43,084 bases of DNA from JAIQFL01 sp035295745. Its GTDB lineage: Bacteria; Acidobacteriota; Terriglobia; Bryobacterales; Bryobacteraceae. Below the pieces are notes generated by a model. It was not told the origin of the DNA. It searched no databases and saw only the letters and a program-made list of their open reading frames with translations. Below, piece after piece: positions 16,997 to 24,854 of the stretch. The stretch's first letter is position 1; every line of letters begins with the position of its first letter. Where the stretch lies: positions 1 to 43,084 of the forward strand of contig DATGIL010000030.1 in NCBI GenBank assembly GCA_035295745.1, read 5' to 3'. The position numbers and the translations under genes are program-made.

Positions 16997-18015
16997 GCAG
17001 CCGTTTCTTAGATGCCTGCCGGCGCCGGCCCACGGATGTGAGGCCGGTATGGTTTATGAGGCAGGCGGGCCGGTACATGAAGCAGTATCGCCAGATTCGG
17101 GAGAAGCACGGCATTCTGGAAATCTGCAAACGCCCCGACCTGGCGGCCACCGTAACGTTGCAGCCGGTGGAACTGCTGGATGTCGACGCCGCCATTATTT
17201 TCGCCGATCTGCTCTTGCCGATCGAGCCCATGGGCCTGAAACTGCGCTACGCCGCCGGCGAGGGCCCCATCATCGATAACCCGGTCCGCTCGTCCGATGA
17301 CGTAGATTCGCTTTCCACGACCAATACGGACGAGTTGGGATACGTCGGCCAGGCGATTCAACATGTCGTGCGAGCCCTCGCCGGCAAGGTGCCCGTCATC
17401 GGCTTTGTGGGCGCGCCTTTCACCATGGCAAGTTACATGATCGAAGGCGGAGCCTCGCGCAATTTCGTCCGCACCAAGCGCCTGATGTACAGCGACGAAA
17501 CTCTCTGGCGCCGTCTGATGGGCAAGATTGTCGACGTGCTCGCGCCCTTTGCGCATCTTCAGGTAGCCGCGGGGGCTCGCGCCATCCAGGTTTTCGACAG
17601 TTGGGTCGGTGCGCTCGGGTCGGACGACTACGTCCGCTTCGCCGCACCTTATTCGCGCGCCCTCATCGAGCGCATCCGCTCCACCGGCGTTCCCGTCATC
17701 CACTTCGGCACCGGCGCTTCCGGCTTCTTCAAGGAATTGCACGCCGCGGGCGGCGACGTCATGGGCGTGGATTGGCGCATCAATATCGACCAGGCGTGGA
17801 TGGACATCAGCTACCGCTCCGCCATCCAGGGCAATCTCGACCCCGTAGCCCTCTTCGCGCCGATGCATGAACTGCGAGCCAAGGTGCACGAACTGATGAA
17901 ACGTACAGGCACCCGGCCCGGTCATATCTTCAATCTGGGACACGGTATTCTACCCGAGACCCCGGTTGACCATGTGAAAGCCGTCGTGGAAATGGTGAGG
18001 GAGTATCGCCCTTGA
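16993..18015 (+). CDS. hemE: Uroporphyrinogen decarboxylase HemE
   Basis: Decarboxylates uroporphyrinogen III to coproporphyrinogen III in the cytoplasm. The 340-residue product has the diagnostic N-terminus RPVWFMRQAGRYMKQYR, the active-site aspartate in IIFADLLLPIEPMG, and FVGAPFTMASYMIEGG, with an ending NLGHGILPETPVDHVK typical of the family. ATG 16993 is chosen because it overlaps the apbE stop codon in ATGA and matches the normal HemE start; ATG 16978 and an upstream GTG are possible but lie inside apbE. The stop TGA overlaps the hemH start (TTGA), so coupling continues downstream. Confidence 0.97.
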   Translation: MSSRFLDACRRRPTDVRPVWFMRQAGRYMKQYRQIREKHGILEICKRPDLAATVTLQPVELLDVDAAIIFADLLLPIEPMGLKLRYAAGEGPIIDNPVRSSDDVDSLSTTNTDELGYVGQAIQHVVRALAGKVPVIGFVGAPFTMASYMIEGGASRNFVRTKRLMYSDETLWRRLMGKIVDVLAPFAHLQVAAGARAIQVFDSWVGALGSDDYVRFAAPYSRALIERIRSTGVPVIHFGTGASGFFKELHAAGGDVMGVDWRINIDQAWMDISYRSAIQGNLDPVALFAPMHELRAKVHELMKRTGTRPGHIFNLGHGILPETPVDHVKAVVEMVREYRP

Positions 18016-18890
18016 GCAAGAATGCCGTCCTCCTGCTCGCGCACGGAGCTCCGGAGCGAGTCGAGGACGTTGAAGCGTACCTGGGATTTGTACGGTCCGG
18101 GAGGCCGCCTTCGCCGCAAATTCTGGAAGAGGTCAGCCACCGGTATAAAGCCATCGGCGGATCGTCTCCGCTCTTGCGATGGACGAGGGTGCAGGCTGAA
18201 GCACTACAGCAATTGATGGGAATACCCGTGTTCTTCGGAATGCGCAATTGGCATCCCTTCATTCGCGAAACCATGGACCAGGTTCGCGAGTCCGGCGTGG
18301 AGCGGCTGGCGGCGGTCTGTCTTGCCCCTCAGTTTTCGCGCCTGAGCGTCGGACTTTATATGAAACGCACCGAAGAGGCCAAGCGTGATGCCGGAGTGGC
18401 CGCCAAGACCTCCTGGGCCAAGAGCTTTCACGATGAGCCACTGCTTATTGAGGCGTTTGCGGAACGTCTGCGGGCGGTGGGTTTCGGGGGCCGGCGGGTG
18501 CTCTTCACGGCGCACAGCCTGCCCGAGAAGATTCTGGAAGCCGGTGATCCTTACGATCGCGAAACACGCGCTACCGCCGCCGCTGTGGCCGCTTGTGTAG
18601 GGCTCGAACAGTATGATTTCGCTTATCAGAGCCAAGGCATGACTGAAGATCGCTGGCTCGGGCCGACCGTCGAGTCGTGCCTCGATCGCTATGCCGCCGA
18701 GGGTGTGCGCGAAGTAGTCGTCCACCCCATCGGCTTCGTCTGCGATCACGTCGAGGTGCTCTTCGACGTCGACCAATTGTTCGGCGACTATGCGGCCAAG
18801 CTGGGCATCACGATTCACAGGCCCGAATCGTTGAACGGCTCTCCGGCGTTCACGAAAGCGTTGGCCGCGGTGGCGGGACGATGTTTGTAA
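18012..18890 (+). CDS. hemH: Ferrochelatase HemH, coproporphyrin-type (CpfC-like)
   Basis: Inserts ferrous iron into a porphyrin. The 292-residue sequence resembles the short, monofunctional ferrochelatases of Gram-positive bacteria: SGRPPSPQILEEVSHRYKAI followed by GGSSPL, the catalytic histidine in TAHSLPEKI, and GFVCDHVEVLFDVD with the conserved glutamate. These are features of the coproporphyrin-dependent branch (CpfC). The position of the tyrosine ligand of CpfC (YGTP) is AHGAP here, so histidine replaces tyrosine. The start is TTG 18012, overlapping the hemE stop. If it is truly CpfC-like, a ChdC/HemQ decarboxylase is needed to finish heme, and none is recognised in the operon. Confidence 0.9.
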   Translation: MSKNAVLLLAHGAPERVEDVEAYLGFVRSGRPPSPQILEEVSHRYKAIGGSSPLLRWTRVQAEALQQLMGIPVFFGMRNWHPFIRETMDQVRESGVERLAAVCLAPQFSRLSVGLYMKRTEEAKRDAGVAAKTSWAKSFHDEPLLIEAFAERLRAVGFGGRRVLFTAHSLPEKILEAGDPYDRETRATAAAVAACVGLEQYDFAYQSQGMTEDRWLGPTVESCLDRYAAEGVREVVVHPIGFVCDHVEVLFDVDQLFGDYAAKLGITIHRPESLNGSPAFTKALAAVAGRCL

Positions 18891-18909
18891 GATTCTTGCG
18901 GAGGTAGCT

Positions 18910-19743
18910 GTGGGGGGCTTCGCAACGCCCAAGCAGGGCGACCATGTATTCAACGACGTCGCGACTGCGATTCTGAGTCCTTTCGAGACGATTTCCTCTT
19001 TTTACCTGTCGCGTGGCAGCGGCCGCGACTTCATCGCACGCTATCTGCTTCACACTCATAATCTGGCCAAGGAATTGGCGGACCGCCAGGTGCTGCGCAC
19101 CATGCGCCGCTTCTCGGCGTCCGAAGGCGCGCAGGACGATGCGCTGCGTGAGCTCGGTAAGCTGGCAGGCCGCAATCCCCGGCTCGCCAGCGTCAATCCC
19201 GGATTGCTGAACAGCATCCACACGCGCAACTCGAATGCTTTCGGCGCGGCCGTCATGCGCTATGAACTCACGCTGCTCGGCGAATTACGGCACGCACTGG
19301 AAGCCGCAGTGGCCGGGGGCCGGTCCACGCAACCGCGCAATTCCGGCATGGCCTTTCAGCAGATGCTCGACGCTGCCTACGATCCCGCCGCGGCGCTTGT
19401 CGTCGTCACTTTGAGCATGTTTCACGAGACCACCCATCTGCAGGCGAACTTCATTCCCACGATTGTGGCATTGGTCGATTCCTTCGAGCGCCCCGGCCTA
19501 TGGAAGGAGCCCTACCGCAACTACCACGGCTCCACGGACACGACGACGGGTGCCATGATCCAGGAAATCGGCGTCGCACAGTTGGCACTCGACTCTCTGA
19601 AATCTCCAGGAAGCCTCTTCACCTCGAACCTTCCCGACGAGATCGCGGCCGGACCGCGCTTCATGCCGCAGCAAACCAGCGTGGAGTACGGGGAGATGCT
19701 CCATAAGCTGCACCAATATCTGCAAAGAATGGGCGGGCTCTGA
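18910..19743 (+). CDS. Unknown protein with HExxH motif inside the heme operon
   Basis: A 277-residue protein I do not recognise. It starts at GTG 18910 with GCGGAGG at 18898-18904, 19 bp after hemH, and its TGA is followed directly by the TTG of hemG, so it is a true operon member. It is mostly helical, without signal peptide or clear membrane segment. Residues 172-176 read HETTH, a zinc-metallopeptidase-like HExxH in the segment SMFHETTHLQANFIP; a second acidic residue, Glu 219 in MIQEIGVAQL, could be a third ligand as in gluzincins. It shows no resemblance to ChdC/HemQ. Protease activity is not shown; the motif may occur by chance or bind iron or heme instead. Confidence 0.75.
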   Translation: MGGFATPKQGDHVFNDVATAILSPFETISSFYLSRGSGRDFIARYLLHTHNLAKELADRQVLRTMRRFSASEGAQDDALRELGKLAGRNPRLASVNPGLLNSIHTRNSNAFGAAVMRYELTLLGELRHALEAAVAGGRSTQPRNSGMAFQQMLDAAYDPAAALVVVTLSMFHETTHLQANFIPTIVALVDSFERPGLWKEPYRNYHGSTDTTTGAMIQEIGVAQLALDSLKSPGSLFTSNLPDEIAAGPRFMPQQTSVEYGEMLHKLHQYLQRMGGL

Positions 19744-21126
19744 TTGGCCAAAATCGTCATCATCGGGGGCGGCATCTCAGGCCTTTCCGCCGCATATTAC
19801 CTCGCGAAAGGTGGCGCCCACTGCACCATCCTGGAGTCGCGTCCCCGCTTGGGCGGCGTGATCCAGACCGAGAAGGTGGAAGGCTGTACCATCGAGGCCG
19901 GGCCCGACAGCTTCTTATCGGCTAAGCCCGCCGCGCTCGAACTGATCCGTGATTTAGGATTGAGCGACCAGGTGATCGGCTCGAACGATCAACTGCGCAA
20001 AACCTATGTCCGGCGAGGCGGCCGTCTGATCCCGCTTCCGGACGGCCTGATGATGATGGTGCCTACCAAAATCCTGCCTCTGGTCGGCACGCGCCTGCTG
20101 AGCTGGGGCACGAAGTTCCGCATGGGCCTGGAGCTTTTTCGCTCACCGCGCCTGAGGCCCGGCGACGAATCGGTGGCCGAGTTTATCGACGAGCACTACG
20201 GGCGCGAGGCTGTCGACTACCTTGCCGAGCCGCTGCTTTCCGGAATCTACGGCGGCAATCCCAGTGAGCTCAGCGTCACCAGCGTGCTGCCCCGCTTCGT
20301 CGATCTCGCCAAGCAATACGGCAGCCTCACGCGAGGCGTGCTGGCGCAGCGTGCGAAGGCCAAGTCGAAGAATGCGTCGGGCGCTGCTCCCGAGCCCCTG
20401 TTCCGCACACTCAAGGGCGGACTGGGACAGATGGTCGATGGCGTCACAACATTCATTCGCGGCAAAGTGGACTTCCGCCAAGGGCGCGCACAGGCTGTGG
20501 AGCGCAACCAAGGCGGATTCCGCATCCGCCTGGAGGACGGCTGGATGGAGGCCGACCGCCTCGTGATCGCCTGCGAAGCGCACAGTGGTGCGCAACTCCT
20601 CTCGGGGCTCGATGCACGGCTGGCCGAGCTGTTGGGCATGGTGCCGTACAGCTCTTCCATGACGGTGGCGTTGGGCTATCGCACTTCGGATTTCGCTCGC
20701 CCGCCGGACGGGTTCGGATTCCTGGTGCCGAAGAAAGAACGGCGACGCCTGGTGGCGTGTACCTGGGTCGGAACGAAGTTTTCGTATCGCGTTCCGGAAG
20801 GGACCATCCTGGCCCGCTGCTTTCTGGGGGGGATGGACGATGCCGCGATTCTCGGTGAGCCGGACGACAAGATTCTCAGCGCTGTGAGCTCCGAGTTGCA
20901 GGAGATCGCCGGGTTCCGCGCCGAGCCGCATTTCACACGCATCTTCCGATGGCCGGCGTCCATGGCGCAATACACAGTAGGCCATCCCGACCGGGTGACA
21001 GAAGTGGAATCGCGTGTGGCCTCCATTCCTGGACTTCACGTAGCCGGCAATGCGTATCGCGGCATCGGCATTCCCGACTGCATCCGCATGGGCCGTCACG
21101 CCGCCGAGCGAATCCTCGCTTCGTGA
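19744..21126 (+). CDS. hemG: Protoporphyrinogen/coproporphyrinogen oxidase, HemY-type
   Basis: An FAD enzyme that oxidises protoporphyrinogen IX or coproporphyrinogen III with oxygen. The 460-residue product begins with the dinucleotide-binding motif IVIIGGGISGLSAAYYLAKG and ESRPRLGGVIQTEKVEG, continues IEAGPDSFLSAKPAALELIR and SGIYGGNPSELSVTSVLPRF, and closes with the FAD contact VAGNAYRGIGIPDCIRMG. These are hallmarks of the HemY (PPO/CgoX) family, oxygen dependent. TTG 19744 directly follows the stop of the unknown gene. Given the CpfC-like ferrochelatase upstream, use of coproporphyrinogen is plausible, but the sequence alone does not decide it. It is the last gene of the operon. Confidence 0.93.
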   Translation: MAKIVIIGGGISGLSAAYYLAKGGAHCTILESRPRLGGVIQTEKVEGCTIEAGPDSFLSAKPAALELIRDLGLSDQVIGSNDQLRKTYVRRGGRLIPLPDGLMMMVPTKILPLVGTRLLSWGTKFRMGLELFRSPRLRPGDESVAEFIDEHYGREAVDYLAEPLLSGIYGGNPSELSVTSVLPRFVDLAKQYGSLTRGVLAQRAKAKSKNASGAAPEPLFRTLKGGLGQMVDGVTTFIRGKVDFRQGRAQAVERNQGGFRIRLEDGWMEADRLVIACEAHSGAQLLSGLDARLAELLGMVPYSSSMTVALGYRTSDFARPPDGFGFLVPKKERRRLVACTWVGTKFSYRVPEGTILARCFLGGMDDAAILGEPDDKILSAVSSELQEIAGFRAEPHFTRIFRWPASMAQYTVGHPDRVTEVESRVASIPGLHVAGNAYRGIGIPDCIRMGRHAAERILAS

Positions 21127-21148
21127 AGCGGCGCAAACCTTGAAAGCA

Positions 21149-21186
21149 GGGGTTGGGGGTTGGGGGTTGGGGGCTGGGGTTTGGGG
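21149..21186 (+). repeat. G-tract array, potential G-quadruplex
   Basis: Six runs of four or five guanines (21149-52, 21155-59, 21162-66, 21169-73, 21176-79, 21183-86) are separated by only two or three bases, mostly TT. It lies between the convergent hemG and outer-membrane genes, 22 bp after the hemG stop. The unit is a 7-bp direct repeat, GGGGGTT. Confidence 0.8.
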
Positions 21187-21285
21187 TCGCGGCGTGTCGC
21201 CGTGGCCGAGCCTATCTGTCTGGCGAACACGCCGTTTTCGTCGGCAAGAGCAGGCCGGTGACCCGCTCCGCATTCCTGCTCCACT

Positions 21286-22668
21286 TCAACGCAGCCGGAA
21301 CCTCAGGTACATGGTTACGCCAATCGGGTGATCGCCATAGTAGGGACGAATCGGGTCCGGCATCGAGTACGTCGTGATATTGGCTCCGATGCCGGCCTGG
21401 TATAACCGCGTCACGGCAATATCGCGCGTGTAGCCGATCGTGTAGCCGCCGATCCGGAAGGTGCTGCCCACCGTGCGGTCCAGCCGCTCCTCGAGGTCCG
21501 GCTGATCGCTGAAAAGTTCGTCTTTGTCTACGAGTTCCGCGCGGCCCGTCAAAAAGTTGCGCCGCGTCACCGGGTACTCGCTTTCCAGCAGATACGAATT
21601 CAGATTTCGATGCGTGAACGTGTTATGATTGCGACCCCAAATGAAGCTCGAAGACCAAGGCCCTTGCGTCCGAGGTTTCGTATAATGCAGCGACGCAGTT
21701 GACCGCAGCACGTCGCCAGGCGACTCGCGCTCCGGATGCGCCAGCCTTCCCACTGAAACCTGCGCCATCCAATTCTTCGTTGGGAACACCGAAAAGCGCG
21801 TGGCCCACGAATTGATCGGACCAGTTTCAATGATCCAGCGATTCTCCCCCGGCTCCGTGCCGTAGAAGCCACTTGCCTCCAGCCGCACCTTTTTGTGCGT
21901 GACTCCGACGGTCACCACCTCGTCGGCGATATGGCTCGAATCCTGCCAGTGATGGCCCAGTGGCGCTTGCGGCAGCTCGGATGCGGATGCGCGATGCGGA
22001 AATGCCACCGGACCGAGCGCCGGGTCTCCCACGGGCGCAAAGTAAAACTGCAGCACCGTGCTCTCGCTCACCGGGCGCGCGTAGTTCAGCCCGATCGCCA
22101 TGATGAAGTTGTGCGGATGCTGCGCGTCCACCAGCGGCCTGCCGAACGCCGTTTCGCCCGTCTGGAACAATTCGGGAAAGCTGCGTCCCGTAATCGTCGC
22201 AGGGTCGAGACTCAGCATCAGTTGAAACAGGAAGCTTCCGCGCCCGACGCGATGTTGCGCCATTCCCATGAACCAGTTGGGCGCGAAAAGCTTGTCGCCT
22301 CCGCGCGGGCCGCTCTGCTGCGTCTCCACCACAAATGCGCTGCCCATTAACATGGTCTGCCACGATCCGAGTTTCACCATGTGCATCGGCATCGCCCACG
22401 ATTTCGGCCCGACGCTGGTGCCCGACGCCTGTTCCATCAACAGCATGCCCGCCTGGTCGTCATTGGACATGTCCATGCCGGCCATGCCTGCCATACCGGA
22501 ATGGTCCATGCCCTTCATCTGCGAGTGGTCCATTTGGGAGTGATCCATGCCGGGCATCTGCATGTTCTCCATCTTTTCGTCCTTCGCCGGTTTCTGATCT
22601 GGCGGTTTCTGATCTTGCGCACACGCCAGGACAGATGCCCACACAAGGCACACAACCATCCTCTTCAT
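21286..22668 (-). CDS. Predicted outer-membrane beta-barrel with Met/His-rich N-terminus (copper related)
   Basis: A 460-residue exported protein. ATG 22668 is chosen for the AGGAG seven bases upstream. The signal peptide MKRMVVCLVWASVLAC could be processed by either signal peptidase; VLAC is a weak lipobox. Mature residues about 25-65 are a repeat of MDHSQM, MKGMDHSGM and AGMAGMDM, the kind of Met/His clusters that bind copper. The rest alternates short amphipathic strands with aromatic girdles and ends in YLRFRLR, a terminal arginine rather than the usual phenylalanine, consistent with a beta-barrel. It lies 51 bp downstream of a small His/Cys-rich gene. A copper handling or efflux role is inferred from composition only. 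Confidence 0.7.
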   Translation of the reverse strand: MKRMVVCLVWASVLACAQDQKPPDQKPAKDEKMENMQMPGMDHSQMDHSQMKGMDHSGMAGMAGMDMSNDDQAGMLLMEQASGTSVGPKSWAMPMHMVKLGSWQTMLMGSAFVVETQQSGPRGGDKLFAPNWFMGMAQHRVGRGSFLFQLMLSLDPATITGRSFPELFQTGETAFGRPLVDAQHPHNFIMAIGLNYARPVSESTVLQFYFAPVGDPALGPVAFPHRASASELPQAPLGHHWQDSSHIADEVVTVGVTHKKVRLEASGFYGTEPGENRWIIETGPINSWATRFSVFPTKNWMAQVSVGRLAHPERESPGDVLRSTASLHYTKPRTQGPWSSSFIWGRNHNTFTHRNLNSYLLESEYPVTRRNFLTGRAELVDKDELFSDQPDLEERLDRTVGSTFRIGGYTIGYTRDIAVTRLYQAGIGANITTYSMPDPIRPYYGDHPIGVTMYLRFRLR

Positions 22669-22719
22669 TCTCTTCTCCTGAATTCGCACTATTAATACAA
22701 ATTGGGAAAGAGAAACGGC

Positions 22720-23073
22720 CTAGACGCGCAGAATGGAAGGACGAGTCGAGTCAGGTAAGGGCGGGGACCATCCGATCAGCGGAGCCTGCGCCGATCCAGC
22801 GACGCGCGGAACCTCAATCTTGATGTCGTCAGCGATCACTGCCGGACTGTAACTCGCTGGCTGCTGTGCAAGCCGGCTGACGGGCCCTGTCGCCCGGAAC
22901 AGCTGGTGCGGGCACGGCTGCTTACCATCGTCGTGAGGCGGCGCTTTGTGATGACAGTGCGACGCTGAGGGTGGAGGAGTCGCGCACGCGAAACAGGCGG
23001 CGATGCACGGTACGTTCAGTAGAAGCGCGGCAATCGCCAAGCACACCAGCGTCTTGTTCTTGAGGGCCCCCAC
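22720..23073 (-). CDS. Small exported His/Cys-rich protein
   Basis: A 117-residue protein with a clear signal peptide (LVCLAIAALLLNVPCIAACF) starting at GTG 23073. The mature part has CFACATPP and then HCHHKAPPHDDGKQPCPHQ, a dense group of His and Cys suited to metal binding, followed by a low-complexity tail rich in Pro and Ser. I do not recognise the family. It is the first gene of a two-gene unit with the Met/His-rich barrel protein, which supports a role in binding copper or another soft metal in the periplasm. Confidence 0.6.
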   Translation of the reverse strand: MGALKNKTLVCLAIAALLLNVPCIAACFACATPPPSASHCHHKAPPHDDGKQPCPHQLFRATGPVSRLAQQPASYSPAVIADDIKIEVPRVAGSAQAPLIGWSPPLPDSTRPSILRV

Positions 23074-23107
23074 AGCTGTACTTATTGTAGCCCGGTACCG
23101 AACAGGC

Positions 23108-24481
23108 CTACTTCAGGGAAGTGCTGATTTTCACGCGATACTCTGTTGCCTTTTGCAAAATCTGCGCTGCGTTCAACGTCAGAATCTTCGCGTCGCGGAC
23201 GATCGGTCTGCCGTTGACCATCACATCGCGGACGTCGTCCGCCTTGAGCGCGTATACCATCTGCGATATCGGGTCGTATAGCGGAACCGCGTTCGGGCGA
23301 TCGATCCGCACCATGATCATGTCGGCGCGCTTCCCGTTTTCGAGAGAGCCGATCTCCTTCTCCAAGCCCAACGCGCGGGCGCCGCGGATGGTCGCCATTT
23401 CGAGCGCCGCCGTGGCGGGCAGGGCGCGCGGATCGTTGGTCATGACCTTTTGCAACTTGGCCGCGAGGTCCATCTCCTCAAACAAATTGAAGTCGTTGTT
23501 GCTGCCCGCGGGACCATCCGGTCCGAGGCCCACCGCCATATCCATCGCCAGCATGCGCACCACCGGCGCCACACCGCTCGCCAATTTCATATTGCTCGAC
23601 GGACAGTGCGCCACCCCCACATTGCGCGACTTGAGAATTGCCATATCTTCATCGTCGACCCATACGCAGTGCGCAGCGACCGTGCGGCCCGTCAGGACGC
23701 CGAGCGAATCGAGCACCTTGGTGGGCGACATGTGCCGCTGCGCCATGGCGTCGTCATTCTCTTTTTTGGTTTCGGAGAGGTGGATGACCAGCGGCGCACC
23801 ATACTTGTCGGCCAGCGCACGGGATGCCTTCAGCGTCTCGTCGGAATTGGTGTAGAGCGCGTGCGGCGCCACGGCAGCCACCACCAGCGGATCGTTGCGG
23901 AAACGCGTCAGATATTTTTCGGTGAATTGCAATGCTTCGGCAGGTGTCTTGTTGTCCGCCACCGGGAAGCCGATGATGGTTTCGCCCAGTACCCCGCGCA
24001 TGCCCGCTTCTTTGGCAACTTCCGCCACCACGTCCTCGAAGTAATACATGTCGGTGAACGTGGTGGTGCCGCCGAGGAGCATTTCCAGGCAGCCCAGGCG
24101 CGTTCCCCAGCGGACGAATTCAGGCGACACGTTCTTGGCTTCCGCCGGGAAGATGAACTTCTCGAGCCAATCCTGCAACTTAAGGTCGTCGGCGATCCCG
24201 CGGAACAGCGACATCGCGGCGTGCGTGTGGGTATTGATCAAACCCGGCGCGAGGATCGCGTCCGGCCGGTCGAGCCGCTGCCTGGCCTGATACCTGGCAT
24301 CGATTTCGGCCTTGGTGCCGATAGCAACGATGCGGTCGCCGCGGATCGCTACCGCGCCGTTCTCGATGACGCGGTGCTGCGCGTCCTCGGTGATCACATA
24401 ACGCGCGCTCCAGATCCAGTCCGCCGGTTCGGCGAAGAGCGTGGAGACGACGAAGAGGAAGATGCTACAGATACGAAACAT
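23108..24481 (-). CDS. Exported amidohydrolase (MTA/SAH deaminase family)
   Basis: A 457-residue metal-dependent hydrolase of the ATZ/TRZ group that includes methylthioadenosine/S-adenosylhomocysteine deaminases. The metal site is complete: INTHTHAAMS, the histidine in VIHLSETKKEND, HCVWVDDEDM, and aspartate in LGPDGPAGSNNDFN. It has a signal peptide (FRICSIFLFVVSTLFA), which is unusual for this normally cytoplasmic family and suggests periplasmic action. It overlaps the cdd gene by 17 bp and closes the nucleoside operon. Deamination of adenosine-type compounds fits the neighbours; guanine or other ring substrates are possible. GPDG replaces the common GTDG. Confidence 0.85.
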   Translation of the reverse strand: MFRICSIFLFVVSTLFAEPADWIWSARYVITEDAQHRVIENGAVAIRGDRIVAIGTKAEIDARYQARQRLDRPDAILAPGLINTHTHAAMSLFRGIADDLKLQDWLEKFIFPAEAKNVSPEFVRWGTRLGCLEMLLGGTTTFTDMYYFEDVVAEVAKEAGMRGVLGETIIGFPVADNKTPAEALQFTEKYLTRFRNDPLVVAAVAPHALYTNSDETLKASRALADKYGAPLVIHLSETKKENDDAMAQRHMSPTKVLDSLGVLTGRTVAAHCVWVDDEDMAILKSRNVGVAHCPSSNMKLASGVAPVVRMLAMDMAVGLGPDGPAGSNNDFNLFEEMDLAAKLQKVMTNDPRALPATAALEMATIRGARALGLEKEIGSLENGKRADMIMVRIDRPNAVPLYDPISQMVYALKADDVRDVMVNGRPIVRDAKILTLNAAQILQKATEYRVKISTSLK

Positions 24482-24851
24482 CGAAGGGCTTCGGGAAAAG
24501 GTCTTTCAGACGATAGGTTTCGGTTTTGCCCTGAAGATTCACCAGCGTAATCTCGATATCCCCGCAGAATTCCCAGAGGATCTGCCGGCATGCTCCGCAG
24601 GGCGGCGTGAGCACGTCCGTGTCGGCGGCCACGGCGACGCGCCGGAACTTCCGCACGCCTTCAGAAATCGCCTTGAAAACCGCGACCCGCTCGGCGCAAA
24701 CGGTGAGGCCGTAGGTGGCGTTCTCGACGTTGCATCCGCTGTGGATGCGGCCGTCCGAGTCCTCGAGTGCGGCGCCCACTTTGAATTTGGAATACGGCGC
24801 GAAGGCGTTTTCGCGAACAGCCAGCGCGGCGGAGAGCAACGCGTCCGGCAT
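24465..24851 (-). CDS. cdd: Cytidine deaminase
   Basis: A 128-residue homotetrameric-type cytidine deaminase converting cytidine and deoxycytidine to uridine and deoxyuridine. The zinc site is shown by VCAERVAVFKA (Cys and catalytic Glu) and PPCGACRQ (two Cys), with the N-terminal YSKFKVGAALED and GCNVENATYGLT substrate segments. Length and motif order are normal. It starts 3 bp after the pnp stop and overlaps the following amidohydrolase gene by 17 bp. Confidence 0.96.
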   Translation of the reverse strand: MPDALLSAALAVRENAFAPYSKFKVGAALEDSDGRIHSGCNVENATYGLTVCAERVAVFKAISEGVRKFRRVAVAADTDVLTPPCGACRQILWEFCGDIEITLVNLQGKTETYRLKDLFPKPFDVSYL

Positions 24852-24854
24852 AAG

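Noticed and set aside
18910..19743. Assigning the unknown heme-operon gene as ChdC/HemQ by position
   Set aside because: The sequence lacks Cld-family features and has an HExxH instead; position alone is not enough.
21149..21186. CRISPR or other spaced repeat array
   Set aside because: The unit is only 7 bp without spacers; no CRISPR-like pattern was seen anywhere in the window.
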